5,898 bases of DNA from Spirochaetaceae bacterium (GCA_017646305.1 JAGCMR010000185.1:1-5898), one strand, 5' to 3'. Shown: positions 1 through 5,810, counted from the first letter of the stretch. Notes: generated from the sequence alone by a model not told the origin. Translations and numbers: made by a program.

Positions 1-2353
1 CACGACAAAATATCCCCATACCCTAAAGCTTTTAGCAGATTACTACACGAATCTTGGAGGACTGGTGGGAGTAGATGGGGCCTTTACTCCGGAAAATAGC
101 AATATCTCAAAATTGGATTTTTCCTTGAATCTGGGCTTTAGCCGTACCTTGTTTCCTGTTAGTGGTGTAGGGGTGTATGTTCCCTATGACGAACAGGGGG
201 AATCTCATTACAATTCCTCTTATTTTGCAGGAGTCACATTACCCTTTCGATATCGTGGCCATTTTTCTATGAACTTAAACAAGCCTTTTTCCCTTTCCAT
301 TGATCTTCCCTTGTATTCAGATCCCTTCTTTAATCAGGATTTTTTGGCAAATCGGCAAGAAACCATGGACTGGTTTAATTTTCTCATGTCTAGCGGACTG
401 CAAGATTTTTCTACAACGGAAAATACTACTGGAGAGGTTTCTTCTTTTTTGTGGAAGATTACAGCTTCCTACTCTCCATCAATCCCTTCGGTGTTTAAGC
501 CTTATTTGTCTTCTGTTAACATTTCCCCTGGATTTAACTTGAACTTTTATTCTCTTACTGATACTTCAGGTATGACTACTGCTGAGGCTGGGGTAAGTCC
601 CAACAGAAAAACCTTTTATCCAGGTCTTATCAAACCCTTTTATCTTACTGCAAGTTTATCTGGTACCTTATTTGAATATCCTATTCCTGAGAAAACAACA
701 GTGGATAGGAGTGGGATATTAAAACAGATTCCGAAAGCAGAGCTTAATGTACCGGACGATTTTATGAGTGAACAGGAACTTCTTGCAGACTCTGATGGCG
801 GAGAGGAAGTTTCAGACGAGGAAAACAAGGAAGGGGTAGAAGAACAGGAAACTCCTTTGGAAGAAGATCCCTTGACATCACTTTCCTTACCTACAATTTC
901 TGTTTCAGTACCCTCTCTTAAAACTGTAGATAAAGGAGTTCAGTATAAGCTTTCCTATTCCCTTAATCCAAACGTTTCTTCTGAAATCGGATATGCAGTT
1001 CCTCAAAAAGTATCAGAATTTGACTGGAACAATATTAATTCTACCTTTATCTATCTTACAGTACCAACACAGCTTTCTAGCAATTTAAAGTACTATAATT
1101 CTCTGTTGGGAATGACTAATTCTCTGAATTTTACTCCAGTGTATCAGCGGCATCCTATATACAAGGATGAAACAAGGGTTCAAACCATCAAACGGAATGA
1201 CTATACTGCCCAAAAAATGGATTTGGCTAATAGCAATTCAATAACCTTGTCTCCCTTTGTATACAGTCCAATTTTTTCTGGAACAACTATAAGTTGGACT
1301 AATAATATTCGTGTTATCCGTACAAAATTTATAGGTACTGCAGATGAGCCTCAATGGGAGTACCAGCTCCCTGTCTGGGATGAAAATTCTTTTACTAGCC
1401 ACAATCTTACTACAAATTTTAAAAGTCAGCTAGGACAGTTTTCTCAACAGCTGAGTTATACCACGGTTTTGCCTCCATTACGGGAATCTCATTCAGGAAC
1501 CATTAGCCTGGGCTTTCCCTATGTAACTACAAGCTTTGGGGCAGGTATTCAGCGTAAAAGTATTACTGACAAAGACTGGGTATATCAACCTCTATATCAA
1601 AATCTTTCCATATCTTTACTGGAAAGTAAGCTTACATTCAGTGAAAGCTATCGATACAACGTAGAAGATAGGTATCATGAAAGCTTCTCCCTCAAGCTCT
1701 CTGGGTATGGGGTTTCTGCAAATTTTGTTATGCAACATATTGCAGGCTATGATTATGACAATCTTTTGGGATGGAAGCTCAAAAGTCAAAAGACCTTTCA
1801 ACCCTCTTATCTTGATTTGAAATATAATTCTGGTTCTAACACCCCCCTCTATTTTTGGAAAAACAGGATTTCATTTTCTGCTGCCCTTGAGACGAGTATG
1901 CGTTTTGAATTTCTGCGTCCAACAAATAGCTACTTTACCTTCTCTCCTTCAATTTCATTCAGTATCAATGAATTTTTGACCCTTACCTTTAAGGCAAATT
2001 CCCGCAATGAAGTGATTTATCGATATATTCAGAAGGCAACGGATTTTGAGCCAAAAATTCCTGGAGAAGAAAATATTTTCCTGGATTTGTGGAATTCCTT
2101 TGCCTTTTGGGATGAAAATAAACGAAAGGCCTCTGGCTTCAAACTCAAGTCCTTGGATATAGCTGTTTCCCATGAGCTTCATGACTGGACTATGACCTCC
2201 CAGTTTTCAATTTCTCCTAGAATTATTTCTGAAAATGGAAAGCGTTTCTATGATTTTAGTCCCTATTTTACCCTCTCTGTAGTTTGGAAGCCCCTGAGCA
2301 GTATGAAAACTACTATCGAAGACAAGTATGGCACTGTAACATTGAATCCATAA
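1..2353 (+). CDS. lptD: LptD-like outer-membrane beta-barrel protein, C-terminal part (5' truncated by window edge)
   Basis: The reading frame is open from base 2 with no stop, so the GTG at 65 is not the start and the gene begins before the window. 783 codons are visible, ending in TAA at 2351-2353. The protein is almost entirely alternating polar/hydrophobic stretches rich in Tyr, Phe, Ser, Thr and Asn, as in amphipathic beta strands. There are no long hydrophobic helices. The style, size and C-terminal region (a HELHDW segment around 2172-2189, then FTLSVVWKPLSSMKTTIEDK near the end) resemble spirochaete proteins annotated as LptD/OstA. In LptD the barrel, with LptE, inserts LPS in the outer membrane. 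Treponemes lack classical LPS, so the cargo would be another glycolipid or is unknown. An acidic, low-complexity segment at 770-868 interrupts the strand pattern. No terminator is evident after the stop. Alternative: another large spirochaetal outer-membrane barrel. I am confident of the barrel and moderately confident of LptD. Confidence 0.68.
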   Translation, partial: TTKYPHTLKLLADYYTNLGGLVGVDGAFTPENSNISKLDFSLNLGFSRTLFPVSGVGVYVPYDEQGESHYNSSYFAGVTLPFRYRGHFSMNLNKPFSLSIDLPLYSDPFFNQDFLANRQETMDWFNFLMSSGLQDFSTTENTTGEVSSFLWKITASYSPSIPSVFKPYLSSVNISPGFNLNFYSLTDTSGMTTAEAGVSPNRKTFYPGLIKPFYLTASLSGTLFEYPIPEKTTVDRSGILKQIPKAELNVPDDFMSEQELLADSDGGEEVSDEENKEGVEEQETPLEEDPLTSLSLPTISVSVPSLKTVDKGVQYKLSYSLNPNVSSEIGYAVPQKVSEFDWNNINSTFIYLTVPTQLSSNLKYYNSLLGMTNSLNFTPVYQRHPIYKDETRVQTIKRNDYTAQKMDLANSNSITLSPFVYSPIFSGTTISWTNNIRVIRTKFIGTADEPQWEYQLPVWDENSFTSHNLTTNFKSQLGQFSQQLSYTTVLPPLRESHSGTISLGFPYVTTSFGAGIQRKSITDKDWVYQPLYQNLSISLLESKLTFSESYRYNVEDRYHESFSLKLSGYGVSANFVMQHIAGYDYDNLLGWKLKSQKTFQPSYLDLKYNSGSNTPLYFWKNRISFSAALETSMRFEFLRPTNSYFTFSPSISFSINEFLTLTFKANSRNEVIYRYIQKATDFEPKIPGEENIFLDLWNSFAFWDENKRKASGFKLKSLDIAVSHELHDWTMTSQFSISPRIISENGKRFYDFSPYFTLSVVWKPLSSMKTTIEDKYGTVTLNP
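770..868 (+). other. Acidic low-complexity segment inside the barrel protein
   Basis: This 33-residue stretch, running from EQELLADSDG to PLEED, has 16 Asp/Glu and only one Lys. It sits between two regions of beta-strand-like sequence. It cannot be a membrane strand and is most simply a long surface loop or a flexible periplasmic or extracellular insert. Its charge contrasts with the aromatic and Ser/Thr-rich strands on both sides. Confidence 0.7.
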
Positions 2354-2379
2354 AAATATTGATGACAACAGGGTAAAAC

Positions 2380-2408
2380 TTGACTTTCTTTAGGAGTTAG
2401 CTTACCTT
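2380..2408 (+). promoter_or_regulatory. Weak candidate sigma-70-type promoter for the small cysteine-rich protein
   Basis: TTGACT at 2380-2385 matches five of six bases of the -35 consensus. The 17-base spacing leads to TACCTT at 2403-2408, which matches only three of six bases of the -10 consensus. If used, the transcript would start near 2415, just at the ribosome binding site. The gene could equally be read through from the barrel gene, because no terminator is visible between them. Confidence 0.22.
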
Positions 2409-2414
2409 AACTGT

Positions 2415-2420
2415 AAGGAG
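2415..2420 (+). promoter_or_regulatory. Ribosome binding site of the small cysteine-rich protein
   Basis: AAGGAG lies six bases before the ATG at 2427, which is an ideal spacing and fixes the start codon. Part of it (TAAGG, 2414-2418) can pair with CCTTA at 2405-2409 across a four-base loop. The site may therefore be partly masked in the RNA. Confidence 0.75.
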
Positions 2421-2426
2421 TATATT

Positions 2427-2615
2427 ATGATTAACTATATCATTGGTTTTGGCGTTGCTGCTTTGGTAATTTTTTTAGTGGTTCGAGGAATAAGACGGAG
2501 TGCTAGTGGCAAGTCAAAGGGCTGTGGCTGTAGCAGTTGTAGCTCTTTTAGTAGCTGTAGTTCCTGCTCTAGTACCACAGCACAATCCTGCCATGCAGAA
2601 AAGACAGATAGATAG
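2427..2615 (+). CDS. FeoB-associated Cys-rich membrane protein
   Basis: This 62-residue protein has one transmembrane helix at about residues 3-19. A basic stretch follows (R20, R23, R24, K29, K31), then a Ser/Cys-rich tail with six cysteines (33, 35, 38, 44, 47, 55), including C-G-C-x2-C and C-x2-C spacings, and a His at 56. The positive-inside rule places the tail in the cytoplasm. Length, topology and tail match the FeoB-associated cysteine-rich membrane protein family, which often sits beside the ferrous iron transporter gene feoB. The cysteines may handle Fe(II) or an Fe-S cluster, but the function is not established. The ATG has a good ribosome binding site. No feoB or feoA lies in the window; the neighbours are an outer-membrane barrel gene and a convergent mini-ParB gene. 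Three AGAT repeats (2606-2617) run through the TAG stop. The family call is fairly secure and the role is inferred. Confidence 0.82.
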   Translation: MINYIIGFGVAALVIFLVVRGIRRSASGKSKGCGCSSCSSFSSCSSCSSTTAQSCHAEKTDR

Positions 2616-2633
2616 ATTTTTGTTAAAATCTAT
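2612..2633. terminator. Inverted repeat between convergent genes, possible weak bidirectional terminator
   Basis: ATAGATTTT (2612-2620) and AAAATCTAT (2625-2633) form a perfect nine-base stem with a four-base loop. The stem contains the TAG stops of both convergent genes (2613-2615 on the plus strand, 2630-2632 on the minus strand), which pair with each other. It holds one G-C pair and no separate U-run follows on either strand, so it is not a canonical intrinsic terminator. Its position in a 14-base convergent gap is the main argument for a role in ending transcription. Confidence 0.38.
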
Positions 2634-3019
2634 TCCTTGCGAAAAATTCTTTTGAAGAAGGTTTTTAGAGCATTCCAGATACGAAGCCAAAAGCCAGGAT
2701 TTCTGAGCCGTTCCAGCTGTTTATATCCTTCTAAAAGCTCAAACTCTGTAAAATTGTTTCGCTGGGTATTTTCTTCGAGCTCCATTTCAAGCAAGGTAAC
2801 GGGATCTTTAGCATCTACCACCACCGCATCGATGGTGGTCCAACCGAGCTGTCGAGCTGATTCAAGACGACGCTGTCCTGCAATTAAGTGATAATCCTTC
2901 GTAAGGGTAATGGGATTCAAAAGACCATATCGTTTGAGACTATCTTTTAAGGGCTCCAAATCCCCTAAATTTTTTCGTACTCGTTTATTAGTCTTTATTT
3001 GGTTTATTTCTACCAGCAT
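2630..3019 (-). CDS. Stand-alone ParB/Srx-fold N-terminal domain protein with C-terminal amphipathic helix
   Basis: This 129-residue protein consists of a ParB N-terminal domain and a short tail. Residues 1-10 look like the first strand. Residues 21-40 (LEPLKDSLKRYGLLNPITLT) match the usual helix and following strand. Residues 45-60 contain GQRRLESARQLGW, the GERRxxA-type nucleotide motif with Gln for Glu. Residues 82-91 contain ENTQRNNFT, the ENxQR motif. In ParB, Noc and relatives these motifs bind CTP. The helix-turn-helix and dimerisation domains of real ParB are absent, so it is not a chromosome-partition ParB. Residues 110-126 (FWLRIWNALKTFFKRIF) form an amphipathic helix rich in Trp, Phe and Arg/Lys that could bind a membrane. 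The ATG has a strong site, AAGGAGG (complement of 3024-3030), four bases upstream. It lies 39 bases after the PBP stop and is probably co-transcribed. The domain call is secure; the function is unknown. Confidence 0.85.
   Translation of the reverse strand: MLVEINQIKTNKRVRKNLGDLEPLKDSLKRYGLLNPITLTKDYHLIAGQRRLESARQLGWTTIDAVVVDAKDPVTLLEMELEENTQRNNFTEFELLEGYKQLERLRNPGFWLRIWNALKTFFKRIFRKE
2642..2692 (-). other. Predicted amphipathic, basic membrane-binding helix at the mini-ParB C-terminus
   Basis: Covers residues 110-126 of the mini-ParB. Hydrophobic residues fall at 110-112, 114, 115, 117, 118, 121, 122, 125 and 126. Polar or basic residues fall at 113, 116, 119, 120, 123 and 124, with R127 and K128 following. 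This spacing puts Trp, Phe, Leu and Ile on one helix face and Arg/Lys on the other. Proline and glycine at 108-109 separate it from the folded domain. Confidence 0.6.
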
Positions 3020-3022
3020 AAA

Positions 3023-3030
3023 CCCTCCTT
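3023..3030 (-). promoter_or_regulatory. Strong ribosome binding site of the mini-ParB gene
   Basis: Read on the minus strand this is AAGGAGGG, a near-perfect Shine-Dalgarno sequence about four bases before the ATG at 3017-3019. It contrasts with the PBP gene upstream in the same unit, which has no recognisable site. The second gene may therefore be translated independently and well. Confidence 0.8.
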
Positions 3031-3058
3031 ACCAGGTCTCAATCAATATACAAACAAA

Positions 3059-5638
3059 TCAATCCAACAAATAGTTTCGTGTAGCTTGTTTTGTTGTTTC
3101 TTGTTGACCTTGAGAATCATCTCCGTCATCGGTATCAAAATAATTGTCAAAGGATAGATCTCCTCCATTGTAACTTGTATTCTGGAAACTCAAATCCAAA
3201 ACCAAGGGAGAATCATCAATGACAACATTGTATGATGCACCTGAATAATAACGCTCCTGCTCCAGTCGCTGAATTCCCACTGTTTGTACCTGTGCTCGAT
3301 TGATATGGAGCTGACAAATATCCACTGGCTGAGTTCCTGTCATAAAGTACTGGGTAGTGCGGTGGTTTTCGCAAGCATCAGTTCTGATTTGTCCAGATAC
3401 TGAACAAACCTCAGCCTTTACCAAGCCTGTTTGTGGTATAGGGAATTCCTTGAAGGGATAATCCTCGTTAGCTACGCGCATATATTCACCCCAAGCCACA
3501 CCTGAAAGGGTAGAACCTGTGAGCTCTGTTCCCAAAGACTGACCAGGAATGTCAAAGCCAAACCAAACTGCTGTGGTAATATAAGGAGTAAAGCCAACTG
3601 CCCAGGCATCTGCCCAGTTCTGGGTGGTACCAGTTTTACCTGCTGCAGGCATGGTATAGCTTTTACCGTTGGCATCCTGATATTTAAATCGACTTCCGTA
3701 GCCTGCACCTCTGTTCAAGGTACCTGAGGTTACTGTCTTTTGTAGCATATTGGTCATAAGGAAGGCATTCTGGGGTGAAATTACCTGAATTGCGTTTCCT
3801 TTTTCCTGCTGAGCCAAGCGCAGGTCTCGTTCTGGATTCAGAATAACCTTTCCATTTTTATCTTCAACAGAAAGTACTGCAATGGGGTCCACCTCTTTAC
3901 CTTGATTACCAAAGATTGCAAAGGCTCGTGCCATTTCAATTGGTCGTACAGAACATGTTCCCAAGGCCAAACTCAAATATGGACTAAAGCCTCTGGACGG
4001 AATTTCTTCCTCTGGAATACCCAACAAGGCTGTAGCACGGTCAACAGCTGCATTGTAGCCAATTGACTCAAATACCTTAACGGAAACTACGTTCATGGAG
4101 GTGGACAGTGCATACCAAAGCTGTACATCTCCTTCCCAAATTCCTCTAAAGTTTGCAGGAATGTAAGGCTTACCGTCAACATTTTTGAATACCGTAGGTG
4201 TATCTGACATCAATGTTGCAGGGGTATATTGTCCAGAATCCAAGGCTGCAGAATAATAGAGAGGTTTAAAAGAACTTCCTGGCTGGATTTTTGCCTGAGT
4301 TGCACGAATCAACTGGTTGGAAGATCCATATTCACTTCCTCCCACTAAAGCGGTAATGTAGCCAGTGTTATTTTCTATAGAAATGAGCGTTCCTTCAATA
4401 GTAGTTTTACTGTTTTCCTGTTCTTTTAAGGCATTTGCCTTGTTTACCACTGCCAGCTTTACATCTTCCAGTCCAAACATTAAGGACATGACATCGAGAA
4501 TCGGATTGATTTCAGAGTTAAAGGTGGACAGAGCCTTGCTTTCTATGTGTTGCTCCGAGGTTTTCAGCTGGGGCAGGTTAAATACCAAGGAAAGAAGCTC
4601 CGTCATAGGAATATAGGTATCTGCAGCGGAGTTTTTTCTCAGGTTGCTGGAATTCTTGTAGGATTCATTTGCCTGCTGAATATACTTATCCATGGTTTTC
4701 TGTGCAGCCTGCTGATGCTTCATGTTCAAGCTAGTGTGTACAGTAAAGCCACTGGTGTAAATATCGTCTGTACCGTAGAGCATGTCGGACAATTCTCGGC
4801 GAACATATTCACTGAACCAAGGAGCCTTATCGTCTCGCATATAATAGGCAGAGGAGTTAATTCGTGTATAGTCAAAATTTACCCAGAAATCGTCATAAGA
4901 CTGAGTTGCCTCCTCTGGAGTCAAGTATCCAGCTTTTACCATTTCCTCCAATACATTCTGCTGGCGAGCCATGGCTCGGTTAGGATAGTCAAAGGGATTG
5001 TAGTGGGCTGGGTTTGAAAGCTGAACCACTAGGATTGCAGCTTCTGCAGGAGTAATTTCAGTGGCATCATGACCAAAGTAATACTTGGAAGCAGCCTTTA
5101 CTCCGTAGGTTCCACCACCAAAATAGATTTTATTCAAATATAACTCAAGAATTTCATTCTTAGACCAGCGACGTTCCATCTGGATGGCCCACCACAGTTC
5201 CTTGAGCTTTCGTGTTAAGGATTTCTCCGTACGGTCGCAGTACAAGGTTCCTGCAATCTGTTGAGTAAGGGTACTTCCTCCACCCAGGGACTTACCGGTA
5301 AACACACCTACAAAGGCACGGATAATTGCTTTTAATCTAAATCCATTGTGCTCATAGAAAACCCTGTCCTCTCGGGTAATGAGGGCATTCAGCATTTGAG
5401 GAGGTAACTGTGTAAAGCTAATAATCTCACGGTTTTCGTCGGAGGCAAATTGAGTGATTACCTCTCCATTTATATCTAGCAGCCGAGTTGGTAGGGCTGT
5501 AGTAAATTCCGTGAAATTTTCTGTATTAATAGTATTAGTGGTTTCTGCCAGCAAAAGGCCTAACACCACACCGAAAAACAATGCACAAAGAAAAGTAACA
5601 GACACAAAAAAATATGTCCGCTTTTTAATTTTTCCCAT
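3059..5638 (-). CDS. mrcA: Class A penicillin-binding protein (PBP1A type; glycosyltransferase/transpeptidase)
   Basis: This 859-residue bifunctional peptidoglycan synthase polymerises lipid II and cross-links the strands on the periplasmic side of the inner membrane. A basic N-terminus (MGKIKKR) precedes a signal-anchor helix at residues 8-31. The GT51 domain shows EDRVFYEHNG (90-99, catalytic E90), GGSTLTQQ (120-127), RKLKE (143-147, second Glu E147), KNEILELYLN (160-169) and ARQQNVL (224-230). The transpeptidase domain shows SSFK (455-458, nucleophile S455), SMN (514-516) and KTGT (668-671). A helical insert of about 85 residues (325-410) lies between the domains. The C-terminal tail carries C745, C756 and C775 and ends in an acidic stretch. 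The frame extends to a TTG at 5716, but those 26 extra codons only translate two palindromes, so the ATG at 5638 is chosen. That ATG has no Shine-Dalgarno sequence. The mini-ParB gene follows after 39 bases. Confidence 0.93.
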   Translation of the reverse strand: MGKIKKRTYFFVSVTFLCALFFGVVLGLLLAETTNTINTENFTEFTTALPTRLLDINGEVITQFASDENREIISFTQLPPQMLNALITREDRVFYEHNGFRLKAIIRAFVGVFTGKSLGGGSTLTQQIAGTLYCDRTEKSLTRKLKELWWAIQMERRWSKNEILELYLNKIYFGGGTYGVKAASKYYFGHDATEITPAEAAILVVQLSNPAHYNPFDYPNRAMARQQNVLEEMVKAGYLTPEEATQSYDDFWVNFDYTRINSSAYYMRDDKAPWFSEYVRRELSDMLYGTDDIYTSGFTVHTSLNMKHQQAAQKTMDKYIQQANESYKNSSNLRKNSAADTYIPMTELLSLVFNLPQLKTSEQHIESKALSTFNSEINPILDVMSLMFGLEDVKLAVVNKANALKEQENSKTTIEGTLISIENNTGYITALVGGSEYGSSNQLIRATQAKIQPGSSFKPLYYSAALDSGQYTPATLMSDTPTVFKNVDGKPYIPANFRGIWEGDVQLWYALSTSMNVVSVKVFESIGYNAAVDRATALLGIPEEEIPSRGFSPYLSLALGTCSVRPIEMARAFAIFGNQGKEVDPIAVLSVEDKNGKVILNPERDLRLAQQEKGNAIQVISPQNAFLMTNMLQKTVTSGTLNRGAGYGSRFKYQDANGKSYTMPAAGKTGTTQNWADAWAVGFTPYITTAVWFGFDIPGQSLGTELTGSTLSGVAWGEYMRVANEDYPFKEFPIPQTGLVKAEVCSVSGQIRTDACENHRTTQYFMTGTQPVDICQLHINRAQVQTVGIQRLEQERYYSGASYNVVIDDSPLVLDLSFQNTSYNGGDLSFDNYFDTDDGDDSQGQQETTKQATRNYLLD
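4409..4666 (-). other. Helical insert between the two PBP catalytic domains
   Basis: PBP residues about 325-410 lie between the end of the linker after the glycosyltransferase domain and the strand IEGTLISIENNTGYITALVG that usually opens the transpeptidase half. The stretch is polar and probably helical. It has no motif I recognise. Many class A PBPs pass this point with a much shorter linker, so this looks like a lineage-specific addition, but I could not align it. Confidence 0.5.
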
Positions 5639-5644
5639 TAGAAC

Positions 5645-5673
5645 AAGATAGGGGAGAGCGGGTTTTTTGTCAA
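5645..5673 (-). promoter_or_regulatory. Sigma-70-type promoter of the PBP gene, predicted leaderless
   Basis: On the minus strand a perfect -35 TTGACA (complement of 5668-5673) is followed after 17 bases by TATCTT (complement of 5645-5650), a four-of-six match to TATAAT. Six bases separate the -10 from position 5638, so the expected first transcribed base is the A of the PBP ATG. This agrees with the absence of any Shine-Dalgarno sequence before that ATG. Confidence 0.55.
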
Positions 5674-5676
5674 GGC

Positions 5677-5701
5677 GTTGGATTTGCGGTGCAAATCCAA
5701 C
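5677..5701. repeat. Perfect inverted repeat 1 upstream of the PBP promoter
   Basis: GTTGGATTTGC (5677-5687) and GCAAATCCAAC (5691-5701) are perfect inverse complements across a three-base centre (GGT). The dyad is centred at 5689, about 51 bases before the predicted PBP transcript start and three bases from the -35 element. It could be an operator or activator site, an RNA hairpin in a longer transcript, or a copy of a dispersed palindromic repeat. Confidence 0.85.
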
Positions 5702-5704
5702 TAA

Positions 5705-5727
5705 TGAGTTTTGCAAAGCAAAACTCA
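5705..5727. repeat. Perfect inverted repeat 2 upstream of the PBP promoter
   Basis: TGAGTTTTGC (5705-5714) and GCAAAACTCA (5718-5727) pair perfectly across AAA. It shares the core TTTGC-N3-GCAAA with the adjacent repeat at 5677-5701, but the outer arms differ. The centres of the two dyads are 27 bases apart. The rejected TTG start of the extended PBP frame falls at the loop of this dyad. Confidence 0.85.
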
Positions 5728-5765
5728 GGTATTTTGTGTTTTATGGGGACAGGTGATGGGGAGTG

Positions 5766-5810
5766 TTTTTTTCAAAAAAATAAAAAAAACTTAACCTCCC
5801 GTAAAAAAAA
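5766..5810. other. Cluster of A/T tracts
   Basis: T7 (5766-5772) and A7 (5774-5780) flank a single C as a palindrome. They are followed by A8 (5782-5789) and A8 (5803-5810). The two A8 tracts are 21 bases apart centre to centre, two helical turns, so the DNA may be bent. The last A8 lies just upstream of where a -35 would sit for the rightward TATACT at 5842-5847 and could act as an UP element. Confidence 0.5.

Noticed and set aside
65..2353. GTG at 65 as the start of the barrel protein
   Set aside because: The same frame is open back to base 2 and the sequence before 65 (TTKYPHTLKLLADYYTNLGG) reads like the same protein, so the gene is cut by the window edge.
2354..2426. Fur-type iron box upstream of the FeoB-associated gene
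   Set aside because: I looked for a GATAATGATTATCATTATC-like dyad and found none.
2521..2575. Degenerate TGTAGC-like repeats in the small protein gene as a tandem repeat locus
   Set aside because: They simply encode the Cys/Ser-rich tail with similar codons; the unit length is not constant and there is no clean repeat.
2637..2891. Plus-strand 84-codon open frame opposite the mini-ParB gene
   Set aside because: It is antisense to a clear ParB-domain gene, its start is in the convergent junction without a ribosome binding site, and the protein looks random.
2630..3019. True chromosome-partition ParB gene
   Set aside because: The protein lacks the helix-turn-helix and dimerisation domains, has no parA neighbour in the window, and the motifs differ slightly (GQRR in place of GERR).
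4547..5017. Plus-strand 156-codon open frame opposite the PBP gene
   Set aside because: It lies antisense to the glycosyltransferase domain and linker of a gene with intact catalytic motifs, and its protein has no recognisable domain.
5728..5778. Possible leader peptide on the minus strand (TTG start, MKKTLPITCPHKTQNT) ending at the second dyad
   Set aside because: The nearest Shine-Dalgarno-like sequence (GGGAGG) is about 20 bases away, the start is TTG, and nothing else supports translation.
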